In this document: piece by piece, positions 1-7,527 of the stretch
Position numbering within the stretch: the first letter of the stretch is position 1
Layout of the letters: each line of letters starts with the position of its first letter
Assembly: GCA_002368955.1 (NCBI GenBank)
Contig: DFDY01000036.1
Span: forward strand, 1-20,112
Reading direction: 5' to 3'
Length of the DNA stretch: 20,112 nt
Source of the DNA: Bacteroidales bacterium UBA3816
GTDB taxonomy: Bacteria; Bacteroidota; Bacteroidia; Bacteroidales; P3
Notes under the pieces: model-generated
Told to the model about the DNA's origin: nothing
The model's database searches: none
The model's input: the letters and a program-made list of their open reading frames with translations, nothing else
Position numbers and translations under genes: made by a program

Positions 1-1
1 A

Positions 2-1882
2 ATGCCGCCCGCGCACTTGGGTGGCAGCACCGTCGTATTCGAAGGGGGCATCACGGCTACCGACACGGTCTCTATCACCTTGAATCGGGGGCAGAGCTAC
101 TCTATGCGGGCAAATAGTGCCTCTACCGACTTAATGAAAACCATTATCCGCTCCTCCAAGCCCATCGCGGTGGGCACCACCCATTCACAGCCCTCCACTG
201 TTCCCTACCGATACCTAAACGTGGGTGACCAGATTCTCCCTACCTCCTTTTGGGGGACACGCTACGTGCCATTTTTGGAATTCCCTACGGGCATTGGTTA
301 TAGCTATGGAGCCTTGGACTATATAGACACCGGCATCTACCATTATACTGTCTCGGGCATAAGAACCGACAGTATCAATGGCGGCTCAGTTTGGTCGAAA
401 TGGTGGTTTGCATTGCTCCGCCCCTCCGCCAGCCTCATGTCGTGCGACACTGCCCTTTTTCTTGAGTTTGACCGTCCCGTTGGGCTGATACAGGAGTCGA
501 ACAAGCCCGCATGCGGAGTGGGTTGCACCGTGATGCCCGACGTTGAGCACTCCGGATCTCATCAAATATCCTATCTGCGCACCGACAGTTTGTCCATTAA
601 AATACAGATGGTGGTGAACAGCCGGGCCGTAAACCATATACTTTTTAATTGGGACCCCACAGTGCTCACAGCCGCCGACTTCCAACCACTTGCAGGCTAT
701 CCCTCCCTATCGTGGTGCAGCAAAGAGGTGGGGCAATACCTCTCGGCCGGAGGTGTGATGCACATACAGTGCGACAGCAGCCTGTTCATATTAGGCGTGA
801 TAGAATACGACACCAATACGGGCGCTTCATATACCATCCTGACCGACTATGCCACACCCGCTACGGTTCGATTCAACATGAACGACACCTTCTGCCAAGG
901 CGACAGCATATACTTCTCGTTTACCTTACACAATGTTGCCTACACCCGACTGCAAAGCCCCGACGGAGCCATGCACGACATGCCCTATTCCATCCCCGAC
1001 GCCGACACCTCCATGAGCGGACGGTATTGGCTCTATGGATACGACACCTTAGGCACCGTCCCCATAGCCATGGACTACATTGACATCACCATCAACCCAC
1101 ATCATACCGCCGAACTGCACGACACCATCCTTCAGGAGCAACTGCCATGGAGCCGCTTTGGCCTAATATTTTATGCCGAGACCGACACGGCAATATACCG
1201 GCCCGACCCCACGTCGATGTGCGACAGTCTGATAAACTACCACCTGCACATCTATGACACCATCTTCGACACCGTCCTTTACTACACTTGCGAGAACGAC
1301 CTGCCTGTACAATACGGCGACTCCCTGTTCTATCACGAGGGTACAGGCACTTTCCACTTCTACGGCAGCCACGGCGAGGACAGCCTTGTCACCTTCATCC
1401 TCCACATCATCCCCACCAGCGACACCATCATCCGCGACAGCATTACCGAGGACCAGCTGCCATGGTTTGCCTTCGACAGCGTGTTCACCGACTCGGTGGC
1501 CGACTATATTTACCACACCTACAACGAGGCGGGCTGCGACAGCACCATCCACTACTACCTCCATGTCTTCTGGAACGGCGACCACTGCGACACCAACCTC
1601 TCCTATCCCAACCTGGTCACGCCCAACGGCGACGGCTCCAACGACCGTTTTGTCATCGTGGGACTGCTGGAAAACAACTGCTTCAAGTACAGCGAGCTTT
1701 CTATCTACGACCGCACCGGCCGCCGTGTCTACCACAAAGTCAACATCGCCGACGAGGGCGACTGGTGGGACCCAGCCGCTCAGCGCATCCCTGCCGGCAC
1801 CTATTTCTATTACTTCAAGGCCCACGGCGTCAACATCCACACCCAACACACCGGAGTCATCGAGGTGCTGACCGATAAATAA
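2..1882 (+). CDS. Tandem surface protein 1, IgGFc-binding-like, T9SS type B (5' truncated)
   Basis: This is the C-terminal 626 residues of a secreted surface protein whose start lies outside the window. Aligned on the RGQSY motif (here residue 29, in the next gene residue 213), about 184 residues are missing, so the first ATG is probably internal. The N-terminal part resembles the IgGFc-binding N-terminal domain family: a beta-rich stretch with a Leu-x-Arg-Gly-Gln motif, then 'pIaVgtt', then a conserved Trp-Gly. Residues about 290-365 form an Ig-like module (DTFCQGDS to DTSMSG). Three short modules follow (about 370-420, 421-474, 475-524), each ending in (C/E)DS plus a Y/F-x-L-H-V strand. Residues about 533-623 match the gliding-motility-type C-terminal domain (TPNGDGSND, IYDRTGRRVY, WWDP, PAGTYFYYF), the type B signal for T9SS export and surface anchoring. 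The ligand is unknown. The family call for the C-terminus is firm; the N-terminal assignment is by motif only. Confidence 0.85.
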   Translation: MPPAHLGGSTVVFEGGITATDTVSITLNRGQSYSMRANSASTDLMKTIIRSSKPIAVGTTHSQPSTVPYRYLNVGDQILPTSFWGTRYVPFLEFPTGIGYSYGALDYIDTGIYHYTVSGIRTDSINGGSVWSKWWFALLRPSASLMSCDTALFLEFDRPVGLIQESNKPACGVGCTVMPDVEHSGSHQISYLRTDSLSIKIQMVVNSRAVNHILFNWDPTVLTAADFQPLAGYPSLSWCSKEVGQYLSAGGVMHIQCDSSLFILGVIEYDTNTGASYTILTDYATPATVRFNMNDTFCQGDSIYFSFTLHNVAYTRLQSPDGAMHDMPYSIPDADTSMSGRYWLYGYDTLGTVPIAMDYIDITINPHHTAELHDTILQEQLPWSRFGLIFYAETDTAIYRPDPTSMCDSLINYHLHIYDTIFDTVLYYTCENDLPVQYGDSLFYHEGTGTFHFYGSHGEDSLVTFILHIIPTSDTIIRDSITEDQLPWFAFDSVFTDSVADYIYHTYNEAGCDSTIHYYLHVFWNGDHCDTNLSYPNLVTPNGDGSNDRFVIVGLLENNCFKYSELSIYDRTGRRVYHKVNIADEGDWWDPAAQRIPAGTYFYYFKAHGVNIHTQHTGVIEVLTDK

Positions 1883-2330
1883 AAGTAAAAGGTAAAAACT
1901 AAAAACTAAAAGGGTGGACGGGGCCGTTGAGAATGGAGAATGGAGAATTGAGAATTTTTAAAAAGTAAAAGGTAAAAACTAAAAACTAAAAGGGTGGGCG
2001 GGGCCGTTGAGAATGGAGAATTGAGAGTTGAGAATTGAGAATTGAGAGTTGAGAATTTTTAAAAAGTAAAAGGTAAAAACTAAAAACTAAAAAGGTGGAC
2101 GGGGCCGTTGAGAATGGAGAGTTGAGAGTTGAGAATTGAGAATTTTTAAAAAGTAAAAGGTAAAAACTAAAAACTAAAAGGGTGGGCGGGGCCGTTGAGA
2201 ATGGAGAATTGAGAGTTGAGAGTTGAGAGTTGAGAATTGAGAGTTGAGAATTTTTTAAAAGTAAAAGGTAAAAACTAAAAACTAAAAGGGTGGACGGGGC
2301 CGTTGAGAATGGAGAGGTGAGAATTGAGAA
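1883..2330. repeat. Five-copy nested tandem repeat (period 52 + 7n)
   Basis: Five copies begin near 1882, 1962, 2063, 2150 and 2258, giving periods of 80, 101, 87 and 108 bases. Each copy has a constant A-rich part (AAAGTAAAAGGTAAAAACT and a second AAAAACT), a GC-rich part (GGGTGGRCGGGGCCG) and a run of 7-base units (mostly TTGAGAA or TTGAGAG), ending in TTTTTAAA. The 7-mer counts are 4, 7, 5, 8 and 4; every full period equals 52 plus 7 times the count, so all length change is whole 7-mers. The array starts at the stop codon of gene 1 and ends 70 bases before gene 2. I see no promoter, transposase or convincing gene in it. It resembles short interspersed intergenic repeats of Bacteroidales, but this family identity is inference. 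Confidence 0.95.
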
Positions 2331-2339
2331 TTGCAATTC
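2328..2339. repeat. Perfect 12-bp palindrome at the edge of the repeat array
   Basis: GAATTGCAATTC reads the same on both strands. It sits exactly where the last 7-mer run ends and 61 bases before the start of gene 2. It could be an operator or simply a junction product of the array; its position is the only hint. Confidence 0.4.
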
Positions 2340-2366
2340 CATGCAATAATTTTCTTCTTCGCGCGT

Positions 2367-2374
2367 TATATTTA
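2367..2374 (+). promoter_or_regulatory. Weak candidate -7 box for surface-protein gene 2
   Basis: TATATTTA matches 7 of 8 positions of the Bacteroidetes -7 box TAnnTTTG, 26 bases before the ATG at 2401. No TTTG is found at the expected distance upstream. An inverted repeat (ACGTA at 2379-2383, TACGT at 2387-2391) lies between this box and the start codon. The call is tentative. Confidence 0.3.
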
Positions 2375-2400
2375 AAAAACGTAATATACGTAATGGATAA

Positions 2401-4797
2401 ATGAAGCGGTTATTGTTATTAGCTTTTGTGTTTCTTTCTTCAGTCTGCCACGCGCAGACCGACACGGTATTTTGGTTTGCCGCACCCGACCTCTCCAGAC
2501 TCAACAGCAATCCGTCGGAGCCGGCGGCCCGACTCGTCTTCCACACCTACGACCAGCCAGCCACCATCACTATCGAGCAGCCAGCCAACAGCCTCTTCCC
2601 CACCCATACCATCACCCTGCCTGCCAACGGACAGACCATCGACGACTTCATGCCTCTCTACTACAACGGCTTTCTTGCCACCTCTCCCTCCAACACCATC
2701 CTAGACCGCGGTCTGCGCGTCTCTTCCTCCGCCCCCATCACCTGTTACTTCCAAATCACCTCCTCCCACCGCGAAACCTACACCCTCAAAGGTCGCCATG
2801 CCTTGGGGACGACCTTCTATCTGCTCACGCCTTTGCCTTACCAGGACACCCCTTGGTTTGAAAATGGGCAAAGCATCGAAATTGTCGCCACCGAGGACAG
2901 CACCCTTGTCCTCATCACCGCACCCAACTACGTCGACACTTTTGGCTACGATAATATTTGGTGGCACTACAACCATGGCACCGCCGTGTTCGAAGACAAC
3001 GTGATGCCCGACAGCACCATCAGCATCATGCTCCACCGTGGCCAGAGCTACTGCTTGCGTGCCAAGCACCACGACACCGAAATCATCCGCACCATCATCC
3101 AGGCCTCACACCCCATCGCCGTCAACACCACCTCTATCGACTGCATGTCCCGCGCCGTCGAGGGCGACACCACGCGGCATTCCGACGTAGCCGGTGAGCA
3201 GCTGGTGCCTATTGAATATTGGGGTAATGAATACCTCCTCTTCAACACCCATTCCCATTCCGAGGTCTTCAAGGAACTCTTCCGCAGCTACACTTACCCA
3301 TCCGTCCATGGGTGGTTCAACATCATCTTCAACGACGTCTATTACTTCATCGACGACCGCTGGTCGTTCAACGGCACCGGCTTCCTCCATCAGATTGACC
3401 CCAATCTACGCATGGGTGCCACCATCCTCCCCCAATTAGATTGTTCCGGCTCCCATCAAATCTCCTATCTTAGATCCGACAGCACCTCCCTCACCATCCA
3501 CATGGTCATCCCCACCGCTGCCACAGGCCACATCCTCTTCAACGGTGACTCCACTATTATCACCGCAGCAGACTTCAGCCCAGCCCCACGCAACCCCCAG
3601 CTCTCCTTCTGCGTCAAAGAGGTCACCCCTTTCCTCACCCCCTTGGGCTCCCTCACCTCTGCCGGCGTGATGAACATCCGCTGCGACTCGGCCAAATTCC
3701 TCCTAGCCGTCATTGAATCCGACAGCACCCACGGCACCTCTTACACCTACCTCACCGACTACGCCCCCTCCCCTAAGCTGTTCTTCAACATGGACACCGA
3801 TTACTGTGCCGGGGACGACATAATCTTCTCTTTCGACAATTACAACATCGACAGCCTTCGCATCCTCTGCCCCGACGGCAGCGTTCTGTCCGCCCCTCCC
3901 TACATCCTCTACAATGCCGACACCTCCATGAGCGGAGCTTACATCGTCGAAGGCATCACCCACAACGACTGTCACCCCATCGTATCCGACACCATCAACA
4001 TCCACATCTTCGATGCCCCCCATGCGCACATCTATGACACCGTCACCTCCAATGACTTGCCGTTGAGCCGCTTCGGTATGCTCTTCTTCCACACAACCGA
4101 CACTGTCATCCTGCGTCCCAACTCCGCAGCACCCTGCGACAGCGTCCTGCACTACCACCTTTTTGTCCTGCCCGATGTCTCCGACACAGTCCTCTACTAT
4201 GCTTGTGAAAGCGACCTGCCGGTACAATACGGAGACTCCCTGTTCTATCATGAAGGATCGAGCACTTTACACTTCTTCGGCAGCCACGGCGAGGACAGCC
4301 TTGTCACCTTCATCCTCCACGTCATCCCCAACAGCGATACCACCATCTACGACACCATTGCAGAAGACCAGCTACCATGGTTCGCCTACGACACCGTGTT
4401 CACCGACTCGGTGGCCGACTATGTCTACCACACATACAACGAGGCAGGCTGCGACAGCACCATACACTACTACCTGCATGTCTTTTGGAACGGCGACCAC
4501 TGCGACACCAACCTCTCCTTCCCCAACATGGTCACGCCCAACGGCGACGGCACCAACGACCGCTTCGTCATCGTGGGGCTGCTGGAAAACAACTGCTTCA
4601 GGTACAACGAACTCTCCATCTACGACCGCACCGGCCGCCGTGTCTACCACAAAGTCAACATCGCCAACGAAAGCGACTGGTGGGACCCAGCCGCTCAGCG
4701 CATCCCTGCCGGCACCTACTTCTATTACTTCAAGGCCCACGGTGTCACCATCCACACCCAACACACGGGAGTCATAGAAGTACTACACGACAAATGA
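2401..4797 (+). CDS. Tandem surface protein 2, IgGFc-binding-like, T9SS type B
   Basis: A complete 798-residue secreted protein. The start is supported by a clear signal peptide (MKRLLLLAFVFLSSVCHA, likely cleaved before Gln19). Residues about 20-455 resemble the IgGFc-binding N-terminal domain: 'IEIVATEDST' near 159, 'LHRGQSY' near 211 and a conserved Trp-Gly near 274. One Ig-like module lies at about 460-535 (DTDYCAGDD to DTSMSG). Three short modules follow (about 541-594, 595-646, 647-696). The T9SS type B C-terminal domain occupies about 705-795 (TPNGDGTND, IYDRTGRRVY, WWDP, PAGTYFYYF). Most codons end in C along the whole gene, unlike the 5' parts of its two neighbours, which makes it a plausible donor for their shared 3' ends. 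The gene ends in an ATGA overlap with, or 8 bases before, gene 3, implying co-transcription. A cell-surface adhesive or binding role is inferred from architecture. Confidence 0.9.
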   Translation: MKRLLLLAFVFLSSVCHAQTDTVFWFAAPDLSRLNSNPSEPAARLVFHTYDQPATITIEQPANSLFPTHTITLPANGQTIDDFMPLYYNGFLATSPSNTILDRGLRVSSSAPITCYFQITSSHRETYTLKGRHALGTTFYLLTPLPYQDTPWFENGQSIEIVATEDSTLVLITAPNYVDTFGYDNIWWHYNHGTAVFEDNVMPDSTISIMLHRGQSYCLRAKHHDTEIIRTIIQASHPIAVNTTSIDCMSRAVEGDTTRHSDVAGEQLVPIEYWGNEYLLFNTHSHSEVFKELFRSYTYPSVHGWFNIIFNDVYYFIDDRWSFNGTGFLHQIDPNLRMGATILPQLDCSGSHQISYLRSDSTSLTIHMVIPTAATGHILFNGDSTIITAADFSPAPRNPQLSFCVKEVTPFLTPLGSLTSAGVMNIRCDSAKFLLAVIESDSTHGTSYTYLTDYAPSPKLFFNMDTDYCAGDDIIFSFDNYNIDSLRILCPDGSVLSAPPYILYNADTSMSGAYIVEGITHNDCHPIVSDTINIHIFDAPHAHIYDTVTSNDLPLSRFGMLFFHTTDTVILRPNSAAPCDSVLHYHLFVLPDVSDTVLYYACESDLPVQYGDSLFYHEGSSTLHFFGSHGEDSLVTFILHVIPNSDTTIYDTIAEDQLPWFAYDTVFTDSVADYVYHTYNEAGCDSTIHYYLHVFWNGDHCDTNLSFPNMVTPNGDGTNDRFVIVGLLENNCFRYNELSIYDRTGRRVYHKVNIANESDWWDPAAQRIPAGTYFYYFKAHGVTIHTQHTGVIEVLHDK

Positions 4798-4805
4798 ATA
4801 ATGAG

Positions 4806-7457
4806 ATGAAGAAACTTCTCATAATAATCACGCTGACACTCACGCTCCGCAGCATGGCTCAAACGGATACAGTTTTCTGGTATACTGTGCCACATGAGTT
4901 CTCCAATGCGCATTCGTCATACCTGCACATATTCACCACCGACCAACCAGCAGTAGTTACTATTAGCATCCCAGCTGCATCCCAGCTGCTATATCCCCCC
5001 ATTATAGACACCATAGCTGCCAACAGCTTTTCCAGATACCAACTACGTTACTTATGGGCTGGTCGCAATATTGGGACGGTTCCCGACATAATCAACAATT
5101 TGGGAATCTTGATTACCTCCACAGCTCCCATCTCATGCTATACAGATTATACTCACACGATAAGCGACATCACTGTTTTGAAGGGAAGCCATGCCCTAGG
5201 CACCGACTTTGTGGTTCCTATGCAAAACATAATAGGCTGCCAGCCCAATGGGTACGACAGGGGCCACATACAGGTCGTGGCCACAGAGGATAGCACGGTG
5301 GTCCAAATGGCACCACCACCTGGGCGGGCATTTAGTGGGCTAAATATTGACGAGTCGGTGTCAGTCACTCTAAACAGGGGTCAAAGTTATGGCAGAGAAT
5401 GTGCCGGTCTTACAGCCCATGACCGATTAGGCGGCACCACCATCCATGCCTCACGGCCTATTGTGGTCAGTTTCTCCGACTACGATCTAGCTTTATGCGC
5501 TCCTCCCCATCCTTTAGAAAATGAACCCTATAACGTGATGGGCGACCAAATTCTACCCACTGACAAAACAGGCACACGGTATGTGGCGATACGTTCACAG
5601 AATGCCGACTCTGACTATTATGAACAAGTGTGGATTTTTCCCAACCACCCGGACGATACGGTGGAAGTATACTTCAATGGCATCCTAAAGGACATCGTTC
5701 ATCAACAGCATAATGGACCTATTCTCCTAGAAGACACCGCCACACTGATTACCCTTGACAAGGCAGCAGTAGTACTGCAAATGACATCTCTGGCGTCGAG
5801 CTACGGCGGGGTGGGGACAACCATGTTGCCACCTATTGACTGCACGGGGACACACAAAGTGTCATACGTGCGCTATTCATGGAACACCATGCTCCACATA
5901 CTGACCAAAAGAGCCTTTGTGTCGGACTTCTTGTTTAATGGCGACTCTACCTTTATTACAGCCAGCGACTTCCACACCTTCCCATCCGACACCTCGCTGG
6001 CGTGGTGTTGCAAGGAGATTGTAACCCCCATAAGCATTCCTTTCTTTACGATTGACAGCCTGATAACCCTTGAAAACCGATCCGGAACGTTCCATTTAGG
6101 TGTCCTTGAGCATAGGGGTGGTGCTAGAGACAATGCAAATTACCACTACGATTGTGTGCTTGGCTATTTCTACGACTACAACCAGATGTCGCGGGTCCAT
6201 CTCTCTCTCGATACCGCCTATTGCAAGGGCGACAGCATCGTCTTCACATACGAGGCTCCCCATATCGACGGTTTAGAACTTAGGGGTCCCAATGGCCTGC
6301 ACCTAACCCACCCCCCTTTCGTGCTGCGCAATGTCGACAGCAACGCCACTGGACGATATTATTTAGAAGGTGTCGATACCACCAGCTGTCACCAGTTGCG
6401 CATCGACTCGATTGACATAGTGGTGAGGGGAGGCCACATCAGTTTACTGACGGACACAACCTTCTGTACAGGCGACAGCATCTGTATCAATTATTCGGCA
6501 TCTGCCGATGTGGTGGACATTAGGCTGCATTGTCCTAACGGACAAGTGATAGAGTCGCTCCCCTTAGTTTTCACCGAGGCAGACACCTCTATGAGCGGCC
6601 TCTATTGGATAGAGGGAAGAGATACGGGCCGTTGCCAGATAACCGTGACAGACAGTTGCTATATACGAATAGTCAACAACCACTATGCACAAGTATATGA
6701 CACTATTGCCGAAAATCAGCTACCATACACTCGCTACGGAACGATCTTCAATGGGGATGGCGACACCGTTTTGGTGGTGCCCAGTTCCTCGTCGGTATGC
6801 GACAGCATTATAGACTATCATCTGAAAGTGTATTATAATACGGAAGACACTGTGCACTACTATACCTGCGAAAGCAATCTTCCAATTCAATACGAAAGTG
6901 AATGGTTTGACCTCGAACACCAGCAAGGCCTATTCCACTTCACTGGCCATCATGGCGAAGACAGCCTCGTCACATTCATCCTCCACGTCATCCCCAGTAG
7001 CGACACCACCATCTACGACACCATTGCAGAAGACCAGCTGCCATGGTTCGCCTTCGACACCGTGTTCACCGACTCGGTGGCCGACTATATTTACCACACC
7101 TTCAACGAGGCAGGGTGTGACAGCATCGTCCATTACAACCTATATGTCTATTGGAACGGCGACCACTGCGACACCAACCTCTCCTTCCCCAACCTGGTCA
7201 CGCCCAACGGCGACGGCACCAACGACCGCTTTGTCATCGTGGGACTGCTGGAGAACAACTGCTTCAGGTACAGCGAGCTTTCCATCTACGACCGCACTGG
7301 TCGCCGCGTCTATCACAAAGTCAACATCGCCGACGAAAACGACTGGTGGGACCCCGCCGCTCAGCGCATCCCGGCCGGCACCTATTTCTACTACTTCAAA
7401 GCCCACGGGGTCACTATCCACACCCAACATTTGGGTGTCATTGAGGTGCTGAGATAG
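4806..7457 (+). CDS. Tandem surface protein 3, IgGFc-binding-like, T9SS type B, with two Ig-like modules
   Basis: A secreted protein of 883 residues from the ATG at 4806, chosen because it gives MKKLLIIITLTL and a signal peptide like that of its paralog; an in-frame ATG at 4794 overlaps the previous stop as ATGA and would add MNNE. The open frame runs further upstream, but that part is the antisense-free shadow of gene 2. The IgGFc-binding-like region covers about 20-455 ('IQVVATEDST' near 155, 'LNRGQSY' near 189). Unlike its paralogs it has two consecutive Ig-like modules, about 467-540 and 548-622, both with D-T-x-(Y/F)-C-x-G-D-S and P-N-G motifs. Three short modules and the type B C-terminal domain (about 792-881) follow. 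Codon use turns C-ending near base 6950, where similarity to genes 1 and 2 becomes very high. It is closed by the terminator at 7474. Confidence 0.88.
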   Translation: MKKLLIIITLTLTLRSMAQTDTVFWYTVPHEFSNAHSSYLHIFTTDQPAVVTISIPAASQLLYPPIIDTIAANSFSRYQLRYLWAGRNIGTVPDIINNLGILITSTAPISCYTDYTHTISDITVLKGSHALGTDFVVPMQNIIGCQPNGYDRGHIQVVATEDSTVVQMAPPPGRAFSGLNIDESVSVTLNRGQSYGRECAGLTAHDRLGGTTIHASRPIVVSFSDYDLALCAPPHPLENEPYNVMGDQILPTDKTGTRYVAIRSQNADSDYYEQVWIFPNHPDDTVEVYFNGILKDIVHQQHNGPILLEDTATLITLDKAAVVLQMTSLASSYGGVGTTMLPPIDCTGTHKVSYVRYSWNTMLHILTKRAFVSDFLFNGDSTFITASDFHTFPSDTSLAWCCKEIVTPISIPFFTIDSLITLENRSGTFHLGVLEHRGGARDNANYHYDCVLGYFYDYNQMSRVHLSLDTAYCKGDSIVFTYEAPHIDGLELRGPNGLHLTHPPFVLRNVDSNATGRYYLEGVDTTSCHQLRIDSIDIVVRGGHISLLTDTTFCTGDSICINYSASADVVDIRLHCPNGQVIESLPLVFTEADTSMSGLYWIEGRDTGRCQITVTDSCYIRIVNNHYAQVYDTIAENQLPYTRYGTIFNGDGDTVLVVPSSSSVCDSIIDYHLKVYYNTEDTVHYYTCESNLPIQYESEWFDLEHQQGLFHFTGHHGEDSLVTFILHVIPSSDTTIYDTIAEDQLPWFAFDTVFTDSVADYIYHTFNEAGCDSIVHYNLYVYWNGDHCDTNLSFPNLVTPNGDGTNDRFVIVGLLENNCFRYSELSIYDRTGRRVYHKVNIADENDWWDPAAQRIPAGTYFYYFKAHGVTIHTQHLGVIEVLR

Positions 7458-7473
7458 AAATCCATCCATACAG

Positions 7474-7517
7474 GAAAGCCCCCACTCCGTCGGAACGGTT
7501 TGGGGGCTTTCTTTTTT
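7474..7517 (+). terminator. Intrinsic terminator after the surface-protein group
   Basis: The left arm GAAAGCCCCCA (7474-7484) pairs perfectly with TGGGGGCTTTC (7501-7511), followed by six T residues. The loop can form a small inner stem (CCGT/ACGG). It lies 16 bases after the stop of gene 3 and 10 bases before the end of the convergent gene, so it may also slow transcription arriving on the minus strand, although that side lacks a T run. Confidence 0.9.
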
Positions 7518-7527
7518 GATTGATCCA

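Noticed and set aside
1163..1849. Long antisense frames within the surface genes (also 3703-4251, 4372-4764)
   Set aside because: They are Val/Gly/Asp-rich shadows caused by the C-ending codons of the sense genes and have no signal, motif or start context of their own.
1883..2330. CRISPR array
   Set aside because: The repeats are directly joined, and the varying segments are 7-mer runs rather than unique spacers. No cas gene is present.
1986..2546. Minus-strand open frame of 186 codons across the repeat array
   Set aside because: Its sequence is a translation of the 7-mer and A-rich repeats (repeating LSILNSQ-type text), and it runs antisense into the start of gene 2. A 7-base repeat without stops in a frame yields such frames automatically.
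4377..4805. Extension of surface gene 3 upstream by about 140 codons
   Set aside because: It overlaps the well-supported 3' end of gene 2 in another frame and would bury the signal peptide MKKLLIIITLTL inside the protein.
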